Part shown: positions 45,419 to 53,326 of the stretch, piece after piece
How positions within the stretch are numbered: position 1 is the stretch's first letter
Layout: every line of letters starts with the position of its first letter
Assembly (NCBI RefSeq): GCF_963675985.1
Contig: NZ_OY780958.1
Span: forward strand, 2,294,001-2,358,000
DNA length: 64,000 bases
Direction: 5' to 3'
Origin: an uncultured Roseibium sp.
GTDB taxonomy: Bacteria > Pseudomonadota > Alphaproteobacteria > Rhizobiales > Stappiaceae
Position numbers and translations under genes: made by a program
The notes under the pieces: model-generated
What the model saw: only the letters and a program-made list of their open reading frames with translations
Database searches by the model: none
Told to the model about the DNA's origin: nothing

Positions 45419-46242
45419 GAGCGTCCTCCTGGGATCTTGCTTTGCCGCCTGGAGCCGAAATAGCGGACCGGCAACAGGCTCAGCATGAAAAGAACCATCG
45501 CCGCAACAACAATCGACGGGCCGGACGGCGTGTCCCATTGCAGAGACCCGTAAAGCCCGGCAACGACGGCAACAGAACCGATGAAGGCCGCAAGGCCAGC
45601 CATTTGCTCCGGTCCGGAGGCCAGTTGACGCGCGGCGGCCGGCGGAATGATCAGAAGCGCGGTGATCAGAAGCACGCCGACAATCTTCATGGCGATCGCG
45701 ATGACGGCGGCAAGAAGCAGGGTGAAGACAAGATTCGCCCGCTCCGTCCTGATGCCCTCGGCTGCTGCGAGTTCCGGACTGACAGTGGCTGCGAACAAGG
45801 CATTCCAGATGATGCACAGGCCGGCGAACACAACGGCGCCGCCAAGATAAATGACCGCGATATCCGACCTTGAAACCGCCAGAATATCGCCGAAGAGCAG
45901 GCCGATCAGGTCCATGCGCACCCAGGTCATGAATGCAAGGCAGACCAAACCGATCGCCAGCGAAGAATGCGCCAGAAGACCCAGAAGCGCATCGGAAGAC
46001 AAGCCTTCGCGCCGGCGCAGGACCATCAGCAACAAGGACAGGGCCACGCAGACCGCGAATACGGCAAGCATGGTGTTTATCTCAAGCAGCAGGGACAGGG
46101 CGACGCCCAGAAGGGCCGCATGCGACAGCGTATCGCCGAAATAGGCCATGCGCCGCCAGACGATGAAACAGCCGAGCGGCCCGGCGACCAAGGCAACACC
46201 GATGCCGGCGACGAGCGCGCGGGTGAAGAAGTCGTCAAGCAT
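45415..46242 (-). CDS. znuB: Zinc ABC transporter permease
   Basis: A 275-residue ABC-3 family permease with about eight helices and the conserved FGDTLSHAALLGVALS and FGDILAVSRSDI segments. It forms the membrane channel for Zn2+ import with the ZnuC ATPase. ATG 46242 lies inside the last codons of znuC (8-bp overlap) and the stop overlaps zur by 4 bp. The frame is open much further upstream within znuC, but the family start is 46242. Confidence 0.94.
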   Translation of the reverse strand: MLDDFFTRALVAGIGVALVAGPLGCFIVWRRMAYFGDTLSHAALLGVALSLLLEINTMLAVFAVCVALSLLLMVLRRREGLSSDALLGLLAHSSLAIGLVCLAFMTWVRMDLIGLLFGDILAVSRSDIAVIYLGGAVVFAGLCIIWNALFAATVSPELAAAEGIRTERANLVFTLLLAAVIAIAMKIVGVLLITALLIIPPAAARQLASGPEQMAGLAAFIGSVAVVAGLYGSLQWDTPSGPSIVVAAMVLFMLSLLPVRYFGSRRQSKIPGGRS

Positions 46243-47095
46243 CGTGTACGCCCTGCTCCTTTTTGTCCGCCATCTGCGGGGCATGGGAATGGTCGTGCGC
46301 GTGTCCGTCATGACCCGGGCAATGATCACACACGGTTCCGTCCTGATGGCGGACCCGGCCATCCGGCAAATGCACGTGGTCGTGGTGATGTTCATAGACG
46401 GCAAGTGCGCTGCCCGCACGGTGGCCGAAGAGTTTCAGGTAAGCCTCACTTCTTGAAACATCGCTCGGAGTCCCCCGGCAACAGACATGACCGTTGAGGC
46501 AAATCACCTGATCGGTTGCCGCCATCACGACGTGAAGGTCATGAGAAATCATCAGAATTCCGCACCCGAGCCGATCGCGGATTTCCGATATCAGGTCATA
46601 GATAGCGATTTCGCCGGAGTAATCGACCCCCTGCACCGGCTCGTCGAGCACGAGAAGGTCGGGTTTGCGGGCGATGGCGCGCGCCAACAGCACCCGCTGC
46701 ATTTCGCCACCGGACAAATGGCGTACCTCCTGATCCATGAGGTGGGTGGTGGCGGTTTCTTCGAGCGCTTCCGCAATTTCTTCATTGGACAGCTTGCTGG
46801 TCAACCGCATGAACCGCTTGACCGTTAATGGCAACGTCCAGTCGATCATCAGTTTCTGGGGCACATAGCCGACCCGCAGGCCGGGCCGTTGCCTGGCACT
46901 GCCATCAGAGGGTTTCAGAATACCGAGGGCCATCTTGGCCGTCGTCGATTTGCCGGATCCATTCGGGCCGATCAGGGTCACGATTTCCCGGGGCGCCACC
47001 GACAGATCGACTCCACGGACCAGCCAGTCGCCATTACGCTGAATGCCTGCTTGGTCAAGCCTGACAAGCGGCGGGACGAGTGCGGATGCGTCCAT
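46235..47095 (-). CDS. znuC: Zinc ABC transporter ATP-binding protein with His-rich tail
   Basis: A 286-residue ABC ATPase: Walker A GPNGSGKST, signature LSGGEMQRV, Walker B LLVLDEP and the H-loop in MISHDLHV. It powers Zn2+ import with ZnuB. The C-terminal ~50 residues are rich in His with Cys and Asp (EHHHDHVH, CDHCPGHDGHAHDHSHA), a likely zinc-binding tail found in several alphaproteobacterial ZnuC proteins. It is the first gene of znuC-znuB-zur, 43 bp from the Zur box. The periplasmic binding protein gene znuA is not in the window. Confidence 0.94.
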   Translation of the reverse strand: MDASALVPPLVRLDQAGIQRNGDWLVRGVDLSVAPREIVTLIGPNGSGKSTTAKMALGILKPSDGSARQRPGLRVGYVPQKLMIDWTLPLTVKRFMRLTSKLSNEEIAEALEETATTHLMDQEVRHLSGGEMQRVLLARAIARKPDLLVLDEPVQGVDYSGEIAIYDLISEIRDRLGCGILMISHDLHVVMAATDQVICLNGHVCCRGTPSDVSRSEAYLKLFGHRAGSALAVYEHHHDHVHLPDGRVRHQDGTVCDHCPGHDGHAHDHSHAPQMADKKEQGVHDA

Positions 47096-47137
47096 GAAAT
47101 CTATCCGGTGCTGACGGGGTGAATCGCCCGTGCATAT

Positions 47138-47150
47138 GTAATATTATTAC
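47138..47150. promoter_or_regulatory. Zur box upstream of znuC
   Basis: A 13-bp palindrome GTAATATTATTAC, perfect around the central T, with partly symmetric TAT/ACA flanks, lies 43 bp upstream of the znuC ATG. It closely fits the AT-rich Zur operators (TGTTATAATATAACA type) of Alphaproteobacteria. It also lies 198 bp upstream of the divergent BCCT carrier start. Confidence 0.8.
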
Positions 47151-47347
47151 ACATATAGGCAATCGATGGGAGATTGGCAATCATACGGGCAAAAGGCCCC
47201 TTTGTCGCCATTTCACCTTCGAGATCGAAATGCAAAGCGTCGAAGCCCGCTCCCGATTGGATCGCAGCCCCAACTCCTGTTAGGAATCCACGGAGGTTGG
47301 CCGTACCATCCAACCTGTCCCGGATCTTATCTGCGAGGCCAGACGTC

Positions 47348-48841
47348 ATGGATGGAAAGTCCCCAAGACCTCTGCTGATCATTGCATTGGCGATCAGTGC
47401 AGCAATAGCCGTATGGGGTCTCCTCGCTCCACAGCAGCTTGGGCGTCTTGCCACTTCGGCGGTGACCGCCCAGTTCGACAGCCGCGGCTGGTTCATCATG
47501 CTTGAGGCGAGCGGGCTGCTTTTCGTCGCCCTTTACCTTGCCTTCTCACGTTTCGGCAGTATCCGACTGGGCCCGGAAGGCTCAGAACCCGAATTCTCGA
47601 CGCCGGCCTGGATCGCCATGCTCTTTGCTGCGGGAATGGGGGTCGGTTTGCTGTTTTACGGCACAGCAGAACCACTAACACACTTTGATGAGCTCAGGCA
47701 ATTCTCTCCCGCCCCCCAAGCCGCCGCGCATGCGCTCTTCGTCACCTATCTGAACTGGGGCTTTCACGCATGGGCGATCTACGCAATGGTCGGTCTCATC
47801 ATCGCCTATTTCGCATTCCGCCGCCAACGCACGCTTCTGCTCAGCGCTCCCTTGACGGATGCTCTGGGCGAGACCCGCTGGACCCGGGCAGCCGGGTGGC
47901 TGTTTGACCTGCTGTCGATCGTCGCAATTGCCGTAGGGCTCGCCGGTTCGCTCGCGATGGGGGTTTTTCAGGTTCAGACAGGTCTGGCCGGTTTGCTTGG
48001 CATCTCGGATCCCGGCACGTTGACCCTGCCTGTCTTCGTCGCAATGTGCATCGCCTTCATCATCCCGCTCAGGCGCGATCTCGGCGAAGGAATGGCCAAG
48101 CTCTCCAACACGGCGATGCTGATCGCGATCGGCCTGATGGTCTATCTTCTGATCCTCGGACCAACGTCCTACCTCATGAACGGCATCGTCTCCGGCTTCG
48201 GCCGCTACCTGTTCGGAGCGTTGCCGGCCGGTTTCTCGACCGCAGAGTTCTTTGATCAGGGGGTCGTCGACTGGTTCCAGGCCTGGACGCTCAACTACAT
48301 GATCTGGTGGCTCGCGTGGTCGCCCTTTGTCGGCATCTTCATTGCCCGGATCTCCCGCGGACGAACCATCCGCGAGTTTCTCACCGGTGTCATCATCGCG
48401 CCGACACTGTTCTCGATCCTTTGGTTCGGGGTGTTCGGAGGCCTGGGGTTCTTCGATGCTCTTCGCCAGGATGGCGCGCTGTCCATCGTAAACCGGGAGA
48501 ACCTGGATGCCACAACCTTCGCGCTGCTGGAGCGTTTCCCTCTCGATCGTCTGACCCGGGCTGCAACCGTGATTGCCGCATTTCTTTTCGTGGTCACCAG
48601 CGTCGTCAGTGCGGGATTTACGCTCGCCGTGATCGGCACGGGCGGCAACGAAAACCCCTCGCCCGGGATCCGCACGATCTGGGGAGCGATTCTCGGCGCG
48701 CTGGGATTGGCCATGGTGTTCGTGGGCGACATTGGGCTGGTGCGCTCGATCATTGCGCTTTCCGCAACAGCCTTCGTGTTCATCGTGCCGGTTCTCGTGC
48801 TTTGCCTGCTACGGCGCCTGCGGCAGGAGACTTACATATGA
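47348..48841 (+). CDS. BCCT family transporter (betaine/choline/carnitine type)
   Basis: A 497-residue 12-helix carrier with BCCT hallmarks: MGVGLLFYGTAEPLTHF in helix 3 and the tryptophan-rich signature NYMIWWLAWSPFVGIFIARI followed by SRGRTIREF. These carriers import quaternary ammonium or related compounds, driven by Na+ or H+. The C-terminal osmosensing tail of BetP-like proteins is absent. ATG 47348 has GAGG about 9 nt upstream. Its stop overlaps a 30-codon frame (ATGA at 48838-48841). It diverges from znuC; whether the shared Zur box affects it is unknown. Confidence 0.9.
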   Translation: MDGKSPRPLLIIALAISAAIAVWGLLAPQQLGRLATSAVTAQFDSRGWFIMLEASGLLFVALYLAFSRFGSIRLGPEGSEPEFSTPAWIAMLFAAGMGVGLLFYGTAEPLTHFDELRQFSPAPQAAAHALFVTYLNWGFHAWAIYAMVGLIIAYFAFRRQRTLLLSAPLTDALGETRWTRAAGWLFDLLSIVAIAVGLAGSLAMGVFQVQTGLAGLLGISDPGTLTLPVFVAMCIAFIIPLRRDLGEGMAKLSNTAMLIAIGLMVYLLILGPTSYLMNGIVSGFGRYLFGALPAGFSTAEFFDQGVVDWFQAWTLNYMIWWLAWSPFVGIFIARISRGRTIREFLTGVIIAPTLFSILWFGVFGGLGFFDALRQDGALSIVNRENLDATTFALLERFPLDRLTRAATVIAAFLFVVTSVVSAGFTLAVIGTGGNENPSPGIRTIWGAILGALGLAMVFVGDIGLVRSIIALSATAFVFIVPVLVLCLLRRLRQETYI

Positions 48842-48930
48842 GCAACGAGCTGATCGACACGTTTATGAATGTCTCCGTTTTTGCCTATATCGGCCTTCTC
48901 ATCTGGCTCGCTGTTCGGCCGGATCCGTGA
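48838..48930 (+). CDS. 30-residue membrane peptide coupled to the BCCT gene
   Basis: A short frame starting at ATG 48838, overlapping the BCCT stop in ATGA, and ending at TGA 48930. The product (MSNELIDTFMNVSVFAYIGL then LIWLAVRPDP) has a polar start, one hydrophobic helix of about 16-18 residues and a short Arg/Asp end. Size, coupling and topology resemble the small MetS subunits of some NSS transporters, but I know of no described counterpart for BCCT carriers, so the role is inference. A terminator lies about 60 bp further on. Confidence 0.6.
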   Translation: MSNELIDTFMNVSVFAYIGLLIWLAVRPDP

Positions 48931-48991
48931 CCGGAGCTTACCCGGAAGGCGCGTCACCGGGCCTGAGAAACAGCGCATGACGCCAACGAAA

Positions 48992-49020
48992 AAGGGGCCG
49001 CAAGATCAATGCGGCCCCTT
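48992..49020 (-). terminator. Intrinsic terminator after the TRAP operon
   Basis: An 11-bp stem (48992-49002 with 49010-49020) and a 7-base loop are followed on the minus strand by a T-run, 28 bp after the large-permease stop. It can also stop plus-strand transcripts from the BCCT side. Confidence 0.85.
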
Positions 49021-49047
49021 CCGTCGTTTCATGTGCGAATGCGGTCG

Positions 49048-50436
49048 CTACCCCAACAGCCTGGGCAGGAACATCACAATGCCCGGCACTGCGGCCAGCA
49101 GGATCACCCGTATGATTTCCACACCGAAGAACGGCAGCACGCCGCGAAAGGTTTCCATCATGGGCACGTTCTTGGCGAGCGCATTGATGATGAACACGTT
49201 CAGACCCACCGGTGGCGTGATCAGCCCTAACTCGACCACTATGAGTGTCAGGATGCCGAACCAGATCTTCAGCTCTTCGGCCCCCATGCCAAAGGTCGCG
49301 GTCGCGGCGGTGGCATAATCGCCGCCGTTCAGGTCGACCATCACCGGCCAGAAGAACGGCACCACGACCAGGATCATGGCGAGCGAATCCATGAAACAGC
49401 CGAGGATCACGAAGATGATCAGCATGATCGCAAGCACCATGTAGGGATCAAGCCCGCTGTTCCCGGCCCACGCCGACATGGTCGCCGGCAGGTTCGCGCG
49501 GGTGAAGAACCCTTTCAGCACTTCGGCGCCAAACAGGATGAAGTAGATCATACCGCTGGTCTTGGCCGTTTCCATCAACGCCGAGCCGACGCCGGTAAAG
49601 GTCAGCCCTTCCTTGCCGAACAGGCGCAGGCCGAAGCCGTAGACCAGGATTGCGAACACGCCGACACCGGCGGCCGGGGTCGGCGTGAACAGACCGATCC
49701 CCAGTCCCAGAATGATCGAACCGAAAATGATGATCACCGGGATCAGGCGGATCAGCGCAACGTGCTTTTCTTCCCGGGTCATGGTCTGCGTTGTCGGCGC
49801 CAGGCTTGGATTTACACGTACCAGGATGGCAATGACCGCAATGAAGAAGATGACCGCGATAAGCCCGGGAATGATGGCCGCCCGGAACATGTCGATGATC
49901 GAGCCTTCCACGATGACGGCATAGATCACGAGCGCTACGGACGGCGGAATCAGAATGCCGAGCGTGCCGCCGGCGGCCAGCGCGCCGGTCGACAGACGCG
50001 GCGAATAGTCCAGCTTGTCAAGCTCCGGCAGAGCGACGCGGCCCATGGTGGATGCGGTTGCCAGCGAAGAACCGCACACGGCGCCGAAGCCGGCGCAGGC
50101 ACCGATCGCCGACATGGCAAGCCCGCCCCGGAACCGCCCCATCAGGGCCGCCATCCCTCTGAACAGATCCCGACTGAGGTTGGCCTGGCTGGCCAGAAAC
50201 CCCATCAGGACGAACAACGGTATGACCGACAGGTCGTAGTTGGCCATGTTGCCCCACAGCAGCGACTTGAACTGCTTCATGTAGGGGCCGAAACGGATGA
50301 AGGAGGCCTCCAGCGACAGGATATACGTGCCGCCGATCCCGACGACCAGCATCGTCAGGCCCACCGGCATGCGAAGGGCCAGCAACACAAACAGGACGGC
50401 CAGGCCGGCGATGCCGATAAGTTCCAATTCACCCAT
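49048..50436 (-). CDS. dctM: TRAP transporter large permease subunit
   Basis: A 462-residue DctM-type permease with about 12-13 helices (GLAVLFVLLALRMPVGLTML, GAGFGAVCGSSLATASTMG). With the small subunit it couples Na+-driven uptake of a substrate delivered by the periplasmic binding protein. The start ATG 50436 lies within the end of the small-subunit gene (8-bp overlap). It is slightly longer than typical DctM (about 425-440). The dct name denotes family only; the substrate is probably not C4-dicarboxylates given the pcaQ neighbourhood. Confidence 0.93.
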   Translation of the reverse strand: MGELELIGIAGLAVLFVLLALRMPVGLTMLVVGIGGTYILSLEASFIRFGPYMKQFKSLLWGNMANYDLSVIPLFVLMGFLASQANLSRDLFRGMAALMGRFRGGLAMSAIGACAGFGAVCGSSLATASTMGRVALPELDKLDYSPRLSTGALAAGGTLGILIPPSVALVIYAVIVEGSIIDMFRAAIIPGLIAVIFFIAVIAILVRVNPSLAPTTQTMTREEKHVALIRLIPVIIIFGSIILGLGIGLFTPTPAAGVGVFAILVYGFGLRLFGKEGLTFTGVGSALMETAKTSGMIYFILFGAEVLKGFFTRANLPATMSAWAGNSGLDPYMVLAIMLIIFVILGCFMDSLAMILVVVPFFWPVMVDLNGGDYATAATATFGMGAEELKIWFGILTLIVVELGLITPPVGLNVFIINALAKNVPMMETFRGVLPFFGVEIIRVILLAAVPGIVMFLPRLLG

Positions 50437-50926
50437 GGGATTTGCCTCCGAGGACCTGACCCAAAGCAACCAGGGACCATAGGGCCATGGAGACGACGCC
50501 GGGGAAATACCACGGCCATTCCTGCCAGCCGAGTACGGCGGTCATGCTGTTGTCGCTGCGTGTTTCGAGCATGCCCTGCCACATGTAATAGGCGAGCCCG
50601 GCCGCCACCACGGCGGTGAGCGCCTGCCAGAGATGATCCAGGATTTTCTGCAGCCAGTTCGGGAATGCCTGCACGAACAGATCAACCGCCACATGGCCTT
50701 TTTTCAATTGCGTGTAGGGGAAAAAGCTCAGGGCAGCGGCACTGATCGCCAACCTCACGAAATCCTCATAACCGGGAAGAGCCGACACGTAGATACCGAA
50801 CGGTTTCAAGGCGAAATCCAGCGTGAACGCCCCGACGTTCACGGCCGTGACGAGTACGATGATGACCGCAAGCACACCTCCAAGGAGCGCCCACAGCGTC
50901 ACGACCCGCTGCAACAATGAATACAT
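50429..50926 (-). CDS. dctQ: TRAP transporter small permease subunit
   Basis: A 165-residue DctQ-type protein with four hydrophobic helices and the family segment AAALSFFPYTQLKKGHVAVDLF. It bridges the binding protein and the large permease. It starts 73 bp after the binding-protein gene, beyond a hairpin terminator, and its end overlaps the large-subunit start, so the two permease genes are translated together. Confidence 0.9.
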   Translation of the reverse strand: MYSLLQRVVTLWALLGGVLAVIIVLVTAVNVGAFTLDFALKPFGIYVSALPGYEDFVRLAISAAALSFFPYTQLKKGHVAVDLFVQAFPNWLQKILDHLWQALTAVVAAGLAYYMWQGMLETRSDNSMTAVLGWQEWPWYFPGVVSMALWSLVALGQVLGGKSHG

Positions 50927-50940
50927 TTCCTTGCCCTTTT

Positions 50941-50973
50941 AAAAAAGCGAACGGCGCTCGCTGCGCCGTTCGC
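50941..50973 (-). terminator. Intrinsic terminator/attenuator between binding-protein and permease genes
   Basis: An 11-bp perfect stem (50947-50957 with 50963-50973) with a 5-base loop is followed on the minus strand by six T (50941-50946) and then AAAA. It lies 26 bp after the binding-protein stop and before the small permease gene. Partial read-through would give more binding protein than permease. Confidence 0.85.
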
Positions 50974-50998
50974 CATTTTGTTTGTTCTTATTGGACCC

Positions 50999-52030
50999 TC
51001 AGTCCTTGACGTTCGCCACGGCCGCACGTGCGGCTTCGACCATGGCGGCGCCGTCCAAGCCATTGCCATTGGCTTCGGCGATCCACTTGTCCACGACCGG
51101 CTGCATCTTGTCGGTGAAGGCCTTGTACTCGTCGTCGCTCAGGGTGATCAGCTCGCTGTTTTCTTCGATGAGCTTCTTACCACCGGCTTCGGAGTCATCC
51201 CAGACCTGGCCATAGATCGCGGCGATATTTCCCATCGAATGATCGTCGATGACCTTCTTCAGATCGTCCGGAAGGCTGTTGTAGCGATCCATGTTCATGC
51301 CGATCATGAAGGTGGACGTACCGAAACGAAGGCTGTTCGGCCCCTCGGTCGTGTGATGGGTCAGCTCCTGCAGCTTCAGCGGAGCGACGATTTCGAACGG
51401 AACCAGGGCACCGGCAACCACGCCCTTGGACAGGGCCTGCGGCAGATCCGGAACCGGCATACCGACCGGCTCGGCGCCCAGCGCTTCGATGATCCAGCCA
51501 CCGGTTCGGGACGGCGTGCGGATTTTCAGACCTTCCAGGTCGGTCGGCGTTTTCACAGCCTTGTCGACCATATGGAAGACCTGACCACCATGAACGTGAA
51601 GCAGGATCGGCTTGATGTCCTTGAAGTCGTCCTTGATCAGGTCCCAGGCATTGGCCATCGCGACCGTGGTCTGCTTGGCGGAACCGAGGTGAACCGTCGG
51701 AAGTTCGAACACTTCGGTGCGCGGGAACACGCCCGGCGTGTAGCCCAGAACGGTCCAGACGATATCGACAACACCGTCACGCGCCTGACGGTACAGCTCC
51801 GGCGGCTTGCCGCCCAGCGACATGGCCGGATAGATCTCGACCTTGATGCGTCCGTTGGATGCTTCCTCGACGCTCTTCGCCCAGGGCTCCAGCATCTTGG
51901 TTTGCGCCGGCGCCTTGGGGCCGAGCAGATGATGCAGGGTCAGGGTGACTTCCGGCTCCTGCGCGCTGACGGTTCCCGCCAGCATTGTTGCGGCTATAAA
52001 ACTTACGGCCGCAGATAGTATACGTTTCAT
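50999..52030 (-). CDS. dctP: TRAP transporter substrate-binding protein
   Basis: A 343-residue DctP-family periplasmic protein. The signal peptide MKRILSAAVSFIAATMLAGT is cleaved near VSA-QE. The core has YPAMSLGGKPPELYRQARDG and the substrate-binding region LKIRTPSRTGGWIIEALGAE, with the family arginine. It captures an organic acid for the permease. ATG 52030 follows GGGAGG; the frame is open eight codons upstream. Location next to pcaQ suggests an aromatic acid ligand such as protocatechuate or 4-hydroxybenzoate, which is inference. Confidence 0.92.
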   Translation of the reverse strand: MKRILSAAVSFIAATMLAGTVSAQEPEVTLTLHHLLGPKAPAQTKMLEPWAKSVEEASNGRIKVEIYPAMSLGGKPPELYRQARDGVVDIVWTVLGYTPGVFPRTEVFELPTVHLGSAKQTTVAMANAWDLIKDDFKDIKPILLHVHGGQVFHMVDKAVKTPTDLEGLKIRTPSRTGGWIIEALGAEPVGMPVPDLPQALSKGVVAGALVPFEIVAPLKLQELTHHTTEGPNSLRFGTSTFMIGMNMDRYNSLPDDLKKVIDDHSMGNIAAIYGQVWDDSEAGGKKLIEENSELITLSDDEYKAFTDKMQPVVDKWIAEANGNGLDGAAMVEAARAAVANVKD

Positions 52031-52244
52031 ATTAAACCTCCCAGTAGTGTGCACAGTATGATTCAGTCCTAATCATGACATGCATTGTCAAGATTACTCA
52101 GACCTTTATCACATGTTACCCATGGCTATTCCATATCCTTATTCTTGTAAAATGAGCTTTTCCTAATCCAGCATAAGCTATGGTTATAATTGTCGTTCGA
52201 TACGCAAACCAAAATCGATCGATTCCCCGCCCGAAAACCATTCA

Positions 52245-53171
52245 TCACAGCTGCATGGATTTCTCTTCAGCCGAGGCTCTCAAAGCGCTTTGGAACATCA
52301 GCAATGCTGGGGTCGGAGCCACGTTCGCACGCGTTGTCAGGCCGACGGGCCCTGTTGTTTCAATCGTCTCCACGGGCAATTCCACGAGATCACCTGCGGC
52401 AATATCACGCGAGATCACCCCGCTGGATATAACCCAGATCGCATCGGTTTCGAGCGTGTAGGTGCGTCCAAAGATATTGGAAATGGTCTCTACGCGTCGA
52501 GGCAGGTGTGTCACGCCGTGGGCAATCAGCAGCCGTTCCACATACGGGCGGATAACTGCCTCTTTCGTCGGATAAAGAACCGGATAGTCCGTGATCCGGC
52601 GAAGGTCCGGCTTTTCTTCCGAAAGGAGCGGATGTTCTTTACGCACGGCGAAGGAAACACTTTCCGAATAAAGATGAGCGAATGCGAGACCTGCCATCTG
52701 CGCGGGGTCGGCAAGGCGGCCGACCACCAGATCGAGCTCCCCTGCCCGCAGCTGGCTCAGCAGGAATGTGTTCGGTGCGGTGATCAAGGTGAGGGTCGTT
52801 TCCATGTTCTCGGCCTGAAACGCGCGCACGGCGTCCGGCACGATCCGCGCGGCCACGCTCGGCAGCACTCCGACATTCAGGTAGGATTCTCCGGACATCC
52901 GCGCCTGGGCGACACTGTCCAGGCCCTGCTTGAGCGCCGCCAGACTGGCACCGGCGTAGTGAAAAAACACCTCGCCAAACTGGGTCAGGGTGACACCCTT
53001 TCGGCTGCGGTCGAACAAACGCACCTTCAGGATGTCTTCCAGTTCCTTCAGGGTCTTGGAAACGGCCGGCTGAGTGATCGCCAGGGCGTCCGCCGCCTTC
53101 ACCAGGCTGCGTTGGCGGGCGACCTCCATAAAGCACTGAACATGCCGGTATTTCACGCGAGGGTCGATCAA
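52245..53171 (-). CDS. pcaQ: LysR-type activator PcaQ
   Basis: A 308-residue LysR regulator. The N-terminal winged helix (about 6-65, FMEVARQRSLVKAADALAIT) and following KTLKELEDILKVRLFDRSRKGV match PcaQ proteins, followed by a substrate-binding domain. PcaQ activates protocatechuate catabolism genes in response to beta-carboxymuconate. It diverges from pcaI across 155 bp with inverted half-sites, and sits back-to-back with the TRAP transporter. In Agrobacterium PcaQ is paired with pcaDCHGB instead, so this arrangement differs. Confidence 0.85.
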   Translation of the reverse strand: MIDPRVKYRHVQCFMEVARQRSLVKAADALAITQPAVSKTLKELEDILKVRLFDRSRKGVTLTQFGEVFFHYAGASLAALKQGLDSVAQARMSGESYLNVGVLPSVAARIVPDAVRAFQAENMETTLTLITAPNTFLLSQLRAGELDLVVGRLADPAQMAGLAFAHLYSESVSFAVRKEHPLLSEEKPDLRRITDYPVLYPTKEAVIRPYVERLLIAHGVTHLPRRVETISNIFGRTYTLETDAIWVISSGVISRDIAAGDLVELPVETIETTGPVGLTTRANVAPTPALLMFQSALRASAEEKSMQL

Positions 53172-53186
53172 ACTAATATTCCTACC

Positions 53187-53224
53187 GGTTATTCTAATTG
53201 CTCATTTTCTCATTTTACATAACC
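53187..53224. promoter_or_regulatory. Inverted PcaQ-like half-sites between pcaQ and pcaI
   Basis: GGTTAT at 53187-53192 and its inverse ATAACC at 53219-53224 face outward, 32 bp apart (three helical turns). Each matches one half of the reported PcaQ site ATAACC-N4-GGTTAA, but neither has a good second half at N4. Both are within 110-140 bp of pcaI. A weak candidate operator. Confidence 0.3.
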
Positions 53225-53326
53225 TAATCAACAGATAAATATGCCGCCAAAATTCAATGCGGCCAGATCACCGAACAGGCGCCGGCCTCGAACCCGGCCG
53301 CAGCAGAGACCACAAGAGGAGGAACA

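Noticed and set aside
47174..47347. N-terminal extension of 58 residues on the BCCT carrier
   Set aside because: It is not membrane-like, has no family match, lies in the promoter region near the Zur box, and ATG 47348 has a better ribosome-binding site.
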